Shown here: piece after piece, positions 42,935 to 50,938 of the stretch | How positions within the stretch are numbered: position 1 is the first letter of the stretch | Layout: every line of letters starts with the position of its first letter | Source: Thermocaproicibacter sp036260805 | GTDB lineage: Bacteria; Bacillota; Clostridia; Oscillospirales; Acutalibacteraceae | DNA length: 59,786 nucleotides | Direction: 5' to 3' | Assembly: GCA_036260805.1 (NCBI GenBank) | Contig: DATALZ010000073.1 | Span: 1-59,786 of the forward strand | Translations under genes and position numbers: made by a program | The notes under the pieces: generated by a model | Told to the model about the DNA's origin: nothing | The model's database searches: none | Seen by the model: only the letters and a program-made list of their open reading frames with translations

Positions 42935-43897
42935 TTGAAAACACAAGCTGTAATTTCACACCATAAGAAAAGAAACATTAGTTATGCAAAATGGGGTTAT
43001 ATCTTTTTACTGCCATTCTTCCTCACCTTTATAATCTTTCAGCTCATCCCTTTAGGCTCAACCATCTATTACAGTTTCTTTCAATACTTTCGTTCCGGGT
43101 TAAAAATTATCGGCCCAAATTTTGTAGGCTTCGATAATTACGTGAGTCTGTTTCAGACAGATCTCCCTAAATACTTAGGCAATACCCTTTGGATATGGTT
43201 TATCGGCTTTATACCGCAGATTATTGTATCGCTTCTTCTGGCCGCATGGTTTACCAACTTGCGTTTACGCCTTCACGCTCTCAAATTTTTCAAAACCGTT
43301 ATTTACATGCCAAATCTGATCATGGCATCTGCATTTGCGATGCTGTTTTTCGCATTATTTTCAGACAATGGACCTGTAAATTCAACATTGATGTCTTTTG
43401 GTTTCATCAAGCAGCCAATCTCTTTCCTTGCATCCGTTGCAGGAACTCGCGGTCTTATTGCATTTATGAACTTCCTTATGTGGTTCGGGAATACCACGAT
43501 CCTATTAATGGCGGCTATTATGGGTATTGATCCTTGCCTTTACGAAGCAGCTGAAATTGACGGTGCTTCTTCACAACAAATGTTCTGGCGCATAACCATG
43601 CCCTTAATTAAGCCAATTATGGCTTATGTGCTCGTAACATCTCTCATTGGCGGACTGCAAATGTTCGATGTTCCGCAGGTTCTGACCAATGCGCAGGGAA
43701 CTCCAGACCGCTGCGCAACAACAATGATTATGTATTTGAACAATCATATGTTCAGTAAAAATTACGGTATGGCTGGTTCTGTTTCAACCGTACTGTTTAT
43801 AATCTGTGCGGTTCTTTGCTTAGTGGTTTACTCAATCATGACAAAGAGTGACGATACGGATGAGAATAAAAAGAAGAAGGGGGCATACAAATGGTAG
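42935..43897 (+). CDS. Sugar ABC transporter permease (MalF/UgpA type)
   Basis: 320 residues from TTG 42935, 7 nt after GAGGGG. Six membrane helices, the first being YIFLLPFFLTFIIFQLIPLG. The cytoplasmic EAA loop reads LYEAAEIDGASSQQMFWRITMPL, the ATPase contact. CUT1 family. It overlaps the next permease by 7 nt. The partner ATPase is not in this locus. Confidence 0.9.
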   Translation: MKTQAVISHHKKRNISYAKWGYIFLLPFFLTFIIFQLIPLGSTIYYSFFQYFRSGLKIIGPNFVGFDNYVSLFQTDLPKYLGNTLWIWFIGFIPQIIVSLLLAAWFTNLRLRLHALKFFKTVIYMPNLIMASAFAMLFFALFSDNGPVNSTLMSFGFIKQPISFLASVAGTRGLIAFMNFLMWFGNTTILLMAAIMGIDPCLYEAAEIDGASSQQMFWRITMPLIKPIMAYVLVTSLIGGLQMFDVPQVLTNAQGTPDRCATTMIMYLNNHMFSKNYGMAGSVSTVLFIICAVLCLVVYSIMTKSDDTDENKKKKGAYKW

Positions 43898-44778
43898 ACG
43901 CATATCGGAATCAAAAAGTTTCAGCAAAAAATAAAAGCGGAAATGGAAAACTTACACTTGCAAGGATCGGCTGCTATATATTTCTGGCCATTCTTTGTTT
44001 CTTGTGTCTCTTCTTCTTCTATATGCTTATCATCAATGCCTCAAGAAACAACTTTCAAATACAGCAGGGATTCTCTTTTTTACCCGGCAAATCTTTTCTT
44101 GTTAATTTTAACAACCTGCTCAACAACGCAAACATTCCGTTTGTCACAGGCACTATAAACAGTCTTATCGTTTCCGCTTTAAGTGCATTCCTTGCAGTTT
44201 ACTTTTCTGCAATGACAGCTTACGGTATCTTTGCTTATAATTTCAGGTTCAAAAAGCTCGCGTTTACTTTCATTCTGCTGATTATGATGATGCCGACACA
44301 GATCTCGGCAGTTGGCTTCGTGCAGGAAATGCAGAAAATCGGGCTTTACAATTCGCTGGTCCCACTCTTCCTCCCTTCGATTGCTGCTCCGATTGTAGTT
44401 TTCTTTATGAAACAATACATGGACAGCAATATGCCGATGGAAATTGTGGAAGCGGCCCGTATTGATGGTTGCGGAGAATTTGCCACCTTTAACACAATTG
44501 TATTGCCCATTATGAAACCTGCCCTTGCTGTACAGGCGATTTTCACTTTTGTTGCCGCATGGAACAACTTCTTTATACCCGGGTTATTGCTGAATACGGC
44601 AAACAAAAAGACATTACCTATTTTGATTTTCCAACTGCGCAGCGCTGATTTTCTAAGGTTTGATATGGGGCAGGTCTATATGCTGATTATGATAGCGATT
44701 GTTCCTGTTATCATTATCTACCTTTTGCTCTCAAAGTATATTGTCAGCGGTGTTACAGTCGGCAGTGTTAAAGGATAA
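43891..44778 (+). CDS. Sugar ABC transporter permease (MalG type)
   Basis: 295 residues with six membrane helices. EAA loop: EIVEAARIDGCGEFATFNTIVLPIMKP in outline; the C terminus YIVSGVTVGSVKG is the MalG-type ending. It forms the channel with the preceding permease. Its start overlaps that gene. The operon ends at a strong terminator at 44837. Confidence 0.91.
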   Translation: MVDAYRNQKVSAKNKSGNGKLTLARIGCYIFLAILCFLCLFFFYMLIINASRNNFQIQQGFSFLPGKSFLVNFNNLLNNANIPFVTGTINSLIVSALSAFLAVYFSAMTAYGIFAYNFRFKKLAFTFILLIMMMPTQISAVGFVQEMQKIGLYNSLVPLFLPSIAAPIVVFFMKQYMDSNMPMEIVEAARIDGCGEFATFNTIVLPIMKPALAVQAIFTFVAAWNNFFIPGLLLNTANKKTLPILIFQLRSADFLRFDMGQVYMLIMIAIVPVIIIYLLLSKYIVSGVTVGSVKG

Positions 44779-44836
44779 AAAGTGGAATCACATTTTTCCT
44801 GTTTTCATTATGACCTCCCAGAAATTCACATAAAAT

Positions 44837-44869
44837 GCGCCCTATGCCACTTGGCATAGGGCGCGTCCT
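44837..44869 (+). terminator. Terminator of the sugar importer operon
   Basis: GCGCCCTATGCC, loop ACTT, GGCATAGGGCGC: perfect 12-bp stem followed by GTCCTTTTT. Confidence 0.87.
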
Positions 44870-44952
44870 TTTTATATCTTTTTGCTGCTTCTCCTTCGGC
44901 AATTCCTCAGGTGCAGCCAGGCGGCCGTCTGAATATCAAAAACGGAACCAAT

Positions 44953-45147
44953 TTATTTCATGCCGTCTTCTACGCTTTTGATCATGTTTCTGACCATGCC
45001 GCCGCCAATCCTGCCGGCATCTTTTGAAGTGAGATCGCCGTTATAGCCCTGCTTCAGGTTAACGCCGACTTCAGAAGCAATTTCCATCTTCAGTTTGTCT
45101 AAAGCCTCACGGGCTTCGGGAACAACATGCTGGTTATTCCTTGACAT
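44953..45147 (-). CDS. Alpha/beta-type small acid-soluble spore protein
   Basis: 64 residues. VPEAREALDKLKMEIASEVGV contains the germination-protease cleavage region (EIASE), and GYNGDLTSKDAGRIGGGMVRNMI is the second conserved DNA-binding segment. SASPs coat spore DNA and protect it from damage, and are degraded at germination. RBS GAAGGAGTG. A close paralogue lies at 45927. Confidence 0.94.
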   Translation of the reverse strand: MSRNNQHVVPEAREALDKLKMEIASEVGVNLKQGYNGDLTSKDAGRIGGGMVRNMIKSVEDGMK

Positions 45148-45196
45148 AAATCATGCACTCCTTCTTCTATTTTATTTCCCTATGCGTTTGCTTTAT

Positions 45197-45226
45197 TAGT
45201 TTGCTTTTGTATTCTTGTTTTATGAC
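45197..45226 (-). promoter_or_regulatory. Possible sigma-G promoter of the SASP gene
   Basis: On the minus strand GTCATA (45226-45221), 17 nt, CAAACTA (45203-45197). The second element fits the forespore CAnnnTA pattern; the first is only approximate. Confidence 0.35.
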
Positions 45227-45241
45227 TGTAAAAATCTTGAA

Positions 45242-45781
45242 TTAAATAATGTATCCGTTTTCCGAATCGATATCGGATATGAGCAGAACCGCACTGACAA
45301 AAAGAATCTGATAGGGGCTTCGCGGCTGCGAAAGCTTCACATTAAAGTCATGCGGCTCCAAAATGTTCCCGCTCAGTGTTGCAAGGTTCCGCTGCAGGCT
45401 TATGGCTGCACAGGAACTTTCGAGCCCGGCAATGCTAAGGGTATCTTTCGGGCCCGTACCGCAAGTAATTACCGTTGCGTCTGTTCCCTGCAGCATCTCG
45501 GCTGCCTTCGTATTCTTTGTCTCCAGTACGCAGAGAAAACCATCCGGTACACGAACCGGCGCTTTCTGGTGAATGCTGTTTTTAAAAAGCAGGATTCCAT
45601 GGGGTATGTCTATTTTGGGTACTTTTTCGTTTTCATATAAAAAATATTGCGTAGAAACGCCGCACTCCAGAACTCGGTCGCCATTGGCATAGCAAAGCCC
45701 GCCATAAAGCGACAGGGCAGGTATCAGCGCGTCAGAAATTGATAAGTCCAAAGGATTGCCGCACAATAAAATATTTATCAT
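45242..45781 (-). CDS. Unknown protein encoded between two SASP genes
   Basis: 179 residues, not recognised. It starts with a Rossmann-like strand (MINILLCGNPLDLSISDALIPAL in outline), has several beta-rich stretches (YFLYENEKVPKIDIPHGILLF) and a Gly-rich turn DATVITCGTGPKDTLSIAG that recalls Mur-ligase-type nucleotide domains, but no Walker motif. No signal peptide. The RBS region GGGTGG is present. Lying between two spore genes on the same strand, it may be sporulation-linked (inference). Confidence 0.6.
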   Translation of the reverse strand: MINILLCGNPLDLSISDALIPALSLYGGLCYANGDRVLECGVSTQYFLYENEKVPKIDIPHGILLFKNSIHQKAPVRVPDGFLCVLETKNTKAAEMLQGTDATVITCGTGPKDTLSIAGLESSCAAISLQRNLATLSGNILEPHDFNVKLSQPRSPYQILFVSAVLLISDIDSENGYII

Positions 45782-45926
45782 ACACCCACCCTTTTATCGA
45801 TAACAAATTTAAGATAAAAATCAATTTGATAGCATCTGGGAAATGCTATATGTATTTTATAATAATGATAAGCGGAATGCCGTACCGCTTAATCCGGCAT
45901 GGCACTCCGCAGTTCCTGGAAAAGGC

Positions 45927-46121
45927 TTATTTCGCGTTTTCCTCGTATCTCTGTATCATTTTCTTAACCATCTGGCCGCCAACGGAACCATTCTGTCTGG
46001 ATGTGTTGTCGCCGTTATAACCCTGCTTCAGGTTAACGCCAACCTCAGAAGCGGCTTCCATCTTAAAGCGGTCGAGAGCTTCACGTGCTTCCGGAACAAC
46101 ATGCTGATTACTTCTGGACAT
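45927..46121 (-). CDS. Alpha/beta-type small acid-soluble spore protein (second copy)
   Basis: 64 residues, over 70 percent identical by eye to the SASP at 44953. The protease region reads MEAASEVG instead of MEIASEVG, and the C-terminal half has NTSRQNGSVGGQMVKKMI. RBS AAGGAGTG. The two copies probably arose by duplication around the unknown gene at 45242. Confidence 0.94.
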   Translation of the reverse strand: MSRSNQHVVPEAREALDRFKMEAASEVGVNLKQGYNGDNTSRQNGSVGGQMVKKMIQRYEENAK

Positions 46122-46381
46122 ATTTAAGCACTCCTTATATTAAACTATAATTACTGCGTTTGCTCTAATATTTTACGTTAGGAGTGTCTTTTTATGAATG
46201 TATCTATTTTCCAATTGTGATGTAATTCCATTTATGAATCTTAAAAATTTGATAAATTGGGATCTGAATTTCGGCATTATCAATTGTGTAAATCATACAT
46301 GTGATTCAAGGATAACCTTTTGCCTCTTTATAATTAAAAATTAATAGGAAAGACTATTTGCGAAAGGAGGCGGAAGGCTTT

Positions 46382-46558
46382 ATGATTCAACATTCAAATC
46401 CACAGGACAAACCGAATACTGATCATTTATCAATCTATAATCTGCCGGCACTTAATTCCGTCATTGACCGATATGAGATGCCACAATCCAATGATGAGAA
46501 TTTGGAATCTGAAAATCAAAGTGGTTCGCTAGATACAATACAGAAGATTAATTTTTAA
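46382..46558 (+). CDS. Small hypothetical protein
   Basis: 58 residues from ATG 46382, after AGGAGG and GGAAGG. Hydrophilic, acidic, probably disordered: SNPQDKPNTDHLSIYNLP, then RYEMPQSNDENLESENQSG. Not recognised. The good ribosome site is the main support. It lies 45 nt before the molbindin gene. The 260-nt gap before it (46122-46381) holds nothing recognisable. Confidence 0.45.
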   Translation: MIQHSNPQDKPNTDHLSIYNLPALNSVIDRYEMPQSNDENLESENQSGSLDTIQKINF

Positions 46559-46603
46559 ACTGCACCCTACTTCCAATACTATATGATAAGGTGGACTTAA
46601 AAA

Positions 46604-46816
46604 ATGAAATTAAGCGCAAGGAATCAGATTAAAGGCAAAATCATCGAAGTAAAACCGGGTGCCGTAAACTCATCTGTAACGCTCGATATTGGGAATGGGA
46701 ATCAAATTAACGCATCCATCACAATGGAAAGCGTTCAGAATCTTGGTCTGAAAGTTGGAGACGAGGCTTATGCAGTGATCAAGGCTTCTTCGATAATGAT
46801 TGGTAAGGAATGCTGA
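46604..46816 (+). CDS. Molbindin-like single Mop/TOBE-domain protein
   Basis: 70 residues: MKLSARNQIKGKIIEVKPGA, then VTLDIGNGNQINASITMESV and VGDEAYAVIKASSIMIG, one complete Mop domain. Such proteins bind molybdate or tungstate oxyanions as oligomers and store or buffer them in the cytoplasm. RBS region AAGGTGG. No molybdate transporter or molybdoenzyme gene is in the window. Confidence 0.88.
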   Translation: MKLSARNQIKGKIIEVKPGAVNSSVTLDIGNGNQINASITMESVQNLGLKVGDEAYAVIKASSIMIGKEC

Positions 46817-46858
46817 TGCATCGGCTGCATTACGCGCCTGTCAGTAAAATCAGCAAAG

Positions 46859-46890
46859 GGCCGTCGGATGAAATGCCGGCGGCTTTCTTT
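46859..46890 (+). terminator. Terminator after the molbindin gene
   Basis: GCCGTCGG (46860-46867) pairs with CCGGCGGC (46876-46883), one G-T pair, then TTTCTTTC. Confidence 0.75.
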
Positions 46891-47079
46891 CTGTGATCCA
46901 GACTTTTGAATCCATATTATTTTCGGTAAAGCTTTCTTTGTATTAGCAGTATTTAAAATACCCCAACAAATTGATTTTAATGCTATAATAAATAAAGAAC
47001 AGCGGAGCTTAGAGGTGCTTCCAGCTTTGAAATCGACCTGCAATACAATTTTGTAAAGGGAGCGATTACGATAGGAAAT

Positions 47080-47706
47080 TTGTGGGATGGTATTGCCTCA
47101 AGCTACGATCGTAGATTTGAGAAGGAATATCTTCCTATTTTTAAAAAATTAATTCAAGAATTAAATATGAATGACCGGGTCTTGGAGATCGGGTGCGGTT
47201 CAGGATTGGTATCTTTTGAGGCGGCAAAATATTGTAGTTTTGTAACCGGTGTAGATTTGTCAGAAAGTATGATAGCCATAGCACAGGAAAAGAAAGAGCA
47301 CTTCAAAATTGATAATATAGAATTTTTAGTTGGCAATGCAGAGAACCTGCCCAAGCAAATGGACATTTTTGATAAGATTATTCTTTGCAACTGTCTGCAT
47401 GTCGTTGATAGTCCTTCTGCGGTTTTAGAAGAGGCAAAGCGTCATATGACAGATAGAAGTAAGCTTTTGCTTTTCACATATTGCCACAAAGAAAAGTTAA
47501 GACCAAAGCAATTCATATTTTCCGCCGGCATGCGTTTTTTACATAGGATTGGGTGCATCCCTGCAATGCATAGCTTTTCTTTCTTAGATGTAAAAGAATT
47601 GTGCAAAAGAGTCGGTCTGGTCTCTCTGCATGAGGAGCTGTTTTCTGCAGGCGGATTTCCCTGCGCATTTTTTATACTGCAAAATCAAAGCAGCCAAACC
47701 AAATAA
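47080..47706 (+). CDS. Class I SAM-dependent methyltransferase
   Basis: 208 residues from a TTG at 47080; the start is uncertain, and AAAGGGAG 20 nt upstream may serve an earlier non-AUG codon. MWDGIASSYDRRF precedes motif I VLEIGCGSGLVSFEAAKY; ITGVDLSESM-type motif II reads FVTGVDLSESM; NIEFLVGNAENLP and IILCNCLHVV complete the Rossmann core. Substrate unknown (UbiE/COQ5-like group). AT-rich relative to its surroundings, which suggests recent acquisition. Confidence 0.82.
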   Translation: MWDGIASSYDRRFEKEYLPIFKKLIQELNMNDRVLEIGCGSGLVSFEAAKYCSFVTGVDLSESMIAIAQEKKEHFKIDNIEFLVGNAENLPKQMDIFDKIILCNCLHVVDSPSAVLEEAKRHMTDRSKLLLFTYCHKEKLRPKQFIFSAGMRFLHRIGCIPAMHSFSFLDVKELCKRVGLVSLHEELFSAGGFPCAFFILQNQSSQTK

Positions 47707-47776
47707 TCCGCAGGCTGGATGGAACTTGCAGCAAACTATATGTTATAAATAATCAGAACGGAAGTTGGAGAACTGT

Positions 47777-48187
47777 ATGATTCAAGCAATCTGTAGAGAC
47801 ACCTTCATTTTAGGCAGAAAATCCGCGCCGGCAACCAGAGCCGATATGCCAGTGGCTGCAGATCTTCTGGACACACTAAAAGCAAATGCGGACCGTTGTG
47901 TCGGCATGGCAGCCAATATGATTGGCGTAAACAAGCGCATTATTGTGCTCAGCGTGGGAACAGCGAACATACCCATGATCAATCCGGTTATCGTGAAGCA
48001 TGCCGGCTCGTACGAAACTGAAGAAGGCTGTCTGTCGCTGAACGGCGTGCGAAAAGCCACACGTTACCGAACCATCGAGGTGGAGTTCCTCAATTTGAAT
48101 TTTGAAAAGCAAAAACAGACCTTTACCGGCTTTCCGGCACAGATCATCCAGCACGAAATTGATCACTGTAACGGAATTCTGATCTGA
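47777..48187 (+). CDS. Peptide deformylase-like protein lacking the motif I glutamine
   Basis: 136 residues from ATG 47777, 7 nt after GGAG. Motif II EEGCLSL and motif III QHEIDHCNGI are intact (Cys85, His126, Glu127, His130), so the metal site exists. Motif I reads GMAANMIG: Met48 replaces the conserved Gln that polarises the substrate carbonyl in deformylases. This short form recurs in Clostridia and may be weak, or act on something else. The gene lies 15 nt before the DUF4186 gene. Confidence 0.82.
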   Translation: MIQAICRDTFILGRKSAPATRADMPVAADLLDTLKANADRCVGMAANMIGVNKRIIVLSVGTANIPMINPVIVKHAGSYETEEGCLSLNGVRKATRYRTIEVEFLNLNFEKQKQTFTGFPAQIIQHEIDHCNGILI

Positions 48188-48202
48188 GCGGAGGCCGTCA
48201 AT

Positions 48203-48565
48203 GTGCAGACAATTGATGAAGCGCTGAACAAACTGCAGACTTCCGCCTTCCGGGCTCGCTTCCATCTGAAAGAAAAGGACAAGGCCTATGTCCGGGAGAA
48301 AGGTATGGCCACCATTCGGTGCCACGCGCAGGACTTTATACGAGAGCGGCTCGCACCTGCCGTCATCCCAAACGACGGAAAGCAAACACCGATGCACGGT
48401 CATCCGGTATTTCTTGCACAGCACGCCTGCGCCTGCTGCTGCCGGGGATGTCTCAATAAATGGTACCGCGTGCCAAAAAATATTGAATTGACTGAGCAGC
48501 AGCAGGAGAAAATTGTAAATCTTTTGATGGCGTGGATTAAGCGCCAGATGCAGGAAAAGCAGTAG
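48203..48565 (+). CDS. DUF4186 family protein
   Basis: 120 residues from GTG 48203, 8 nt after GGAGG. FRARFHLKEKDKAYVREKG, GHPVFLAQHACACCCRGCLNKWY and IPxGxxLT-like VPKNIELTEQQQ are the marks of the DUF4186 family, with a Cys/His cluster that probably binds metal (HACACCCRGC). Function unknown. It closely follows the deformylase-like gene and is probably co-transcribed. Confidence 0.85.
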   Translation: MQTIDEALNKLQTSAFRARFHLKEKDKAYVREKGMATIRCHAQDFIRERLAPAVIPNDGKQTPMHGHPVFLAQHACACCCRGCLNKWYRVPKNIELTEQQQEKIVNLLMAWIKRQMQEKQ

Positions 48566-48660
48566 AACGAATTAACGTCAGAACATATCCGGAAATCAAG
48601 TCCATCATATTTAATTAACCATAATTTTATAGATTGTTAGAAAGGAGTTTTGGAATAAGA

Positions 48661-49077
48661 TTGTTCTACGCCCCGGTGAACAATCCGACATTCCGACATA
48701 ACAAGATGATTACTCCTGAAGAACTTATAGGATACTGTTGTAAAAAGAGAAAGTCATTTATTGATTATCCATTTGGTGAGGAACCCGTTTGCATAAAAGT
48801 ACATAATAAAATATTTGCAGAAATTTATCCCAAACCAGACAATTATAAAATCACATTAAAATGTGAACCAATGTTGGCTGACTTCTATCGTAAACAGTAT
48901 CCTGACATTGTGGTAAGAGGATATCATTGTCCACCGGTTCAATAGCCATACCGCAACACAATATGGATTAATAGAATTCCCGAAAATGTATTATTCGAAA
49001 TGATAGACCATTCCTATAAGCAGGTAGTATGCAGTTTTTCAAAGAAAGTCCAAAAAGAGATATTATGCAGCGAATAA
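48661..49077 (+). pseudogene. MmcQ/YjbR-family gene interrupted by an in-frame amber codon
   Basis: The first part, from about TTG 48661 or ATG 48706, reads EELIGYCCKKRKSFIDYPFG, KVHNKIFAEIYP and KCEPMLADFYRKQYPDIVV, a typical YjbR (DUF419) start. It stops at TAG 48943-48945 after GYHCPPVQ. The same frame then continues PYRNTIWINRIPENVLFEM, IDHSYKQVVCSFSKKVQKEI to TAA 49075-49077, which is the family's normal C terminus. One CAG-to-TAG change explains it. A nonsense mutation is the simplest reading; stop readthrough or a sequencing error is possible. Confidence 0.78.
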
Positions 49078-49127
49078 ATTTATGCCCAGTTAGGCTGGCC
49101 TGGATTTTTCGTTCGTTTGCATACACG

Positions 49128-49161
49128 AAAAAAGGAACCGGTTTTCACCGAGTTCCTTTTT
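49128..49161. terminator. Bidirectional terminator before the GH13 gene end
   Basis: AAAAAAGGAACCGG pairs with CCGAGTTCCTTTTTT around TTTTCA; A-run and T-run flank it, so it works on both strands. It mainly serves the minus-strand GH13 gene. Confidence 0.75.
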
Positions 49162-49174
49162 CACAGTACTTATC

Positions 49175-50917
49175 CTAATTCTCAATCATTACCGCACCAT
49201 CAAACCTACTTAATGCCAGTTGTACGAAGCCGTTTTGTATGGAAATGATGTGTCCATTTATCGGATCGGTAACAGTACCGTTTGCCAGTGAAGTTGCAAA
49301 ACTGATATTTCTGTTGGAATCTGAGTTGTTTATTGCAACAACTACGCTTGAATGTTCAGATTTTCTTCTGTAAATATACACGCTTTCATCCGTATAGACC
49401 GTTTCGTAATCGCCCAGCATGGCGCTCATCTTTTCTTTCCGCAAAGAGATGAGCCGCTGATAATAATGGAATAGATCATCGGATCGTTTTTCCCAGATCA
49501 TCGGCTGGCGATAGTCGATTTCTTCCCGGCCTTCTATTCCCTTCTCATCGCCATAAAAAATACTGGGGACGCCGACGTGGGTCAGCAAAAACAAAGCCGC
49601 AAGTTTTAATTTACGAATATCTCCGCCAGCGTTCGAAAGGAAACGTGAAACGTCATGGCTGTCGATCAGGTTCATTTGAGCCTGCTGGACATTCTTTTTA
49701 TACCGTACCAGCAGATAGTTGATTCTCTCGTCAAATTGTCTGGCCGTCAAAATCCCTTTTGCAAAGAAATCAGCGCAGGCATAATAAAAGTTGTAATTCA
49801 TAACGGAGTCCATCTGGTCACCCTGTAAAAAGGCTCTGGCGTCGTCCCAGATTTCCCCCACTATGAAAATGCCGCTGTCAATTTCCTTTATGGCTCTGCG
49901 GAAATCACGCCAGAAGTTGAAATCAATTTCATTTGCGACATCCAGACGCCACGCGTCAATATGGAATTCCTGCGTCCAATATTTCGCCGCGTCGATTAAA
50001 TACTGTTTTACTTCTGGATTGCCGGTGTTCAGTTTGGGCATCGTGTGTACATAAGCAAAGCATTCATAATTTGGAACCGGCTTTGTTTGAACCGGAAATT
50101 CTTTCACATAAAACCAGTCTTTATACCGTGATTTTTCTCCGTTGCTCAGCACGTCGTGGAATGCAAAGAAATCCGGGCCGCAATGATTGAAAACAGCGTC
50201 CAGCATTACTTTGATTCCATTTTGGTGGCAGACATTCACCATGGTTTTGAAGTCTTCTTTGCTGCCAAGGCAGGGGTCAATATCGAGGTAATCAATCGTA
50301 TCGTATTTATGCCATGAGTTTGCGCGAAAGATCGGCGTCAAATAAACACAGTTGATACCCAGGTCTTTCAGGTAGTCGATATTATCCGCAATACCGAGAA
50401 GGGTACCGCCGAATTTTGATCGGCTGGTAAATCCGTCAGCCCCGGATACCTCGTTTTCTTTTCGGGATATGTATTCCTTCTGTGTCGCAAAGCTGTCCGG
50501 ATAGATCTGATAAATGACTGCTTTTTTCGCCCAGTCCGGCACGTCCGCGATATTTTCCGTCCGGATGTAATGCATTTGAAAATACAGCTGACGGTCTTCG
50601 TTGGGCTGTTCAAAAAAGCCGTCGTTATAATAGTAAAGGCTTTCTTTTCCGTCGGAAAGAAGGAAATAATAGCACAGCCGTGTTATCTCGGGGTAAATAT
50701 CCGCCTCAAAATAATCAAACATCGAATCGGAGTATTTCCGCTTCAAGTTCACCCTTGTGGTACGGACAGGATTCCGGGAATCCATTCTGTCACCATAAAA
50801 AACACAGCATTCTGATAAATCATTTTTTCGGGCTCTTAAGCGAAGGACAACATGATTCTGCGATAATGCAAAGCAGTATTCGGAGTATGTTCTGTGGTAA
50901 ATCGCTTCCCTGTACAA
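49175..50917 (-). CDS. GH13 alpha-glucan hydrolase (neopullulanase/cyclomaltodextrinase type)
   Basis: 580 residues from TTG 50917 (MYREAIYHRTYSEYC), 8 nt after AAAGGGG; a TTG 18 nt upstream would contain that site. The N-terminal beta domain (about 1-125) is the CBM34-like dimerisation domain of GH13_20. The barrel holds YQIYPDSFA, DAVFNHCG, WRLDVANEID (nucleophile Asp), VGEIWDD (acid/base Glu) and NLIDSHDVSRF (third Asp). No signal peptide, so it acts on imported maltodextrins, cyclodextrins or pullulan fragments. It follows the LacI gene by 21 nt and probably shares its transcript. Confidence 0.88.
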   Translation of the reverse strand: MYREAIYHRTYSEYCFALSQNHVVLRLRARKNDLSECCVFYGDRMDSRNPVRTTRVNLKRKYSDSMFDYFEADIYPEITRLCYYFLLSDGKESLYYYNDGFFEQPNEDRQLYFQMHYIRTENIADVPDWAKKAVIYQIYPDSFATQKEYISRKENEVSGADGFTSRSKFGGTLLGIADNIDYLKDLGINCVYLTPIFRANSWHKYDTIDYLDIDPCLGSKEDFKTMVNVCHQNGIKVMLDAVFNHCGPDFFAFHDVLSNGEKSRYKDWFYVKEFPVQTKPVPNYECFAYVHTMPKLNTGNPEVKQYLIDAAKYWTQEFHIDAWRLDVANEIDFNFWRDFRRAIKEIDSGIFIVGEIWDDARAFLQGDQMDSVMNYNFYYACADFFAKGILTARQFDERINYLLVRYKKNVQQAQMNLIDSHDVSRFLSNAGGDIRKLKLAALFLLTHVGVPSIFYGDEKGIEGREEIDYRQPMIWEKRSDDLFHYYQRLISLRKEKMSAMLGDYETVYTDESVYIYRRKSEHSSVVVAINNSDSNRNISFATSLANGTVTDPINGHIISIQNGFVQLALSRFDGAVMIEN

Positions 50918-50938
50918 CTCGCAATCCCCTTTCAAGTC

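Noticed and set aside
45197..46230. Sigma-G promoter for the second SASP gene
   Set aside because: No pair of elements with acceptable spacing was found upstream of 46121, so none was annotated.
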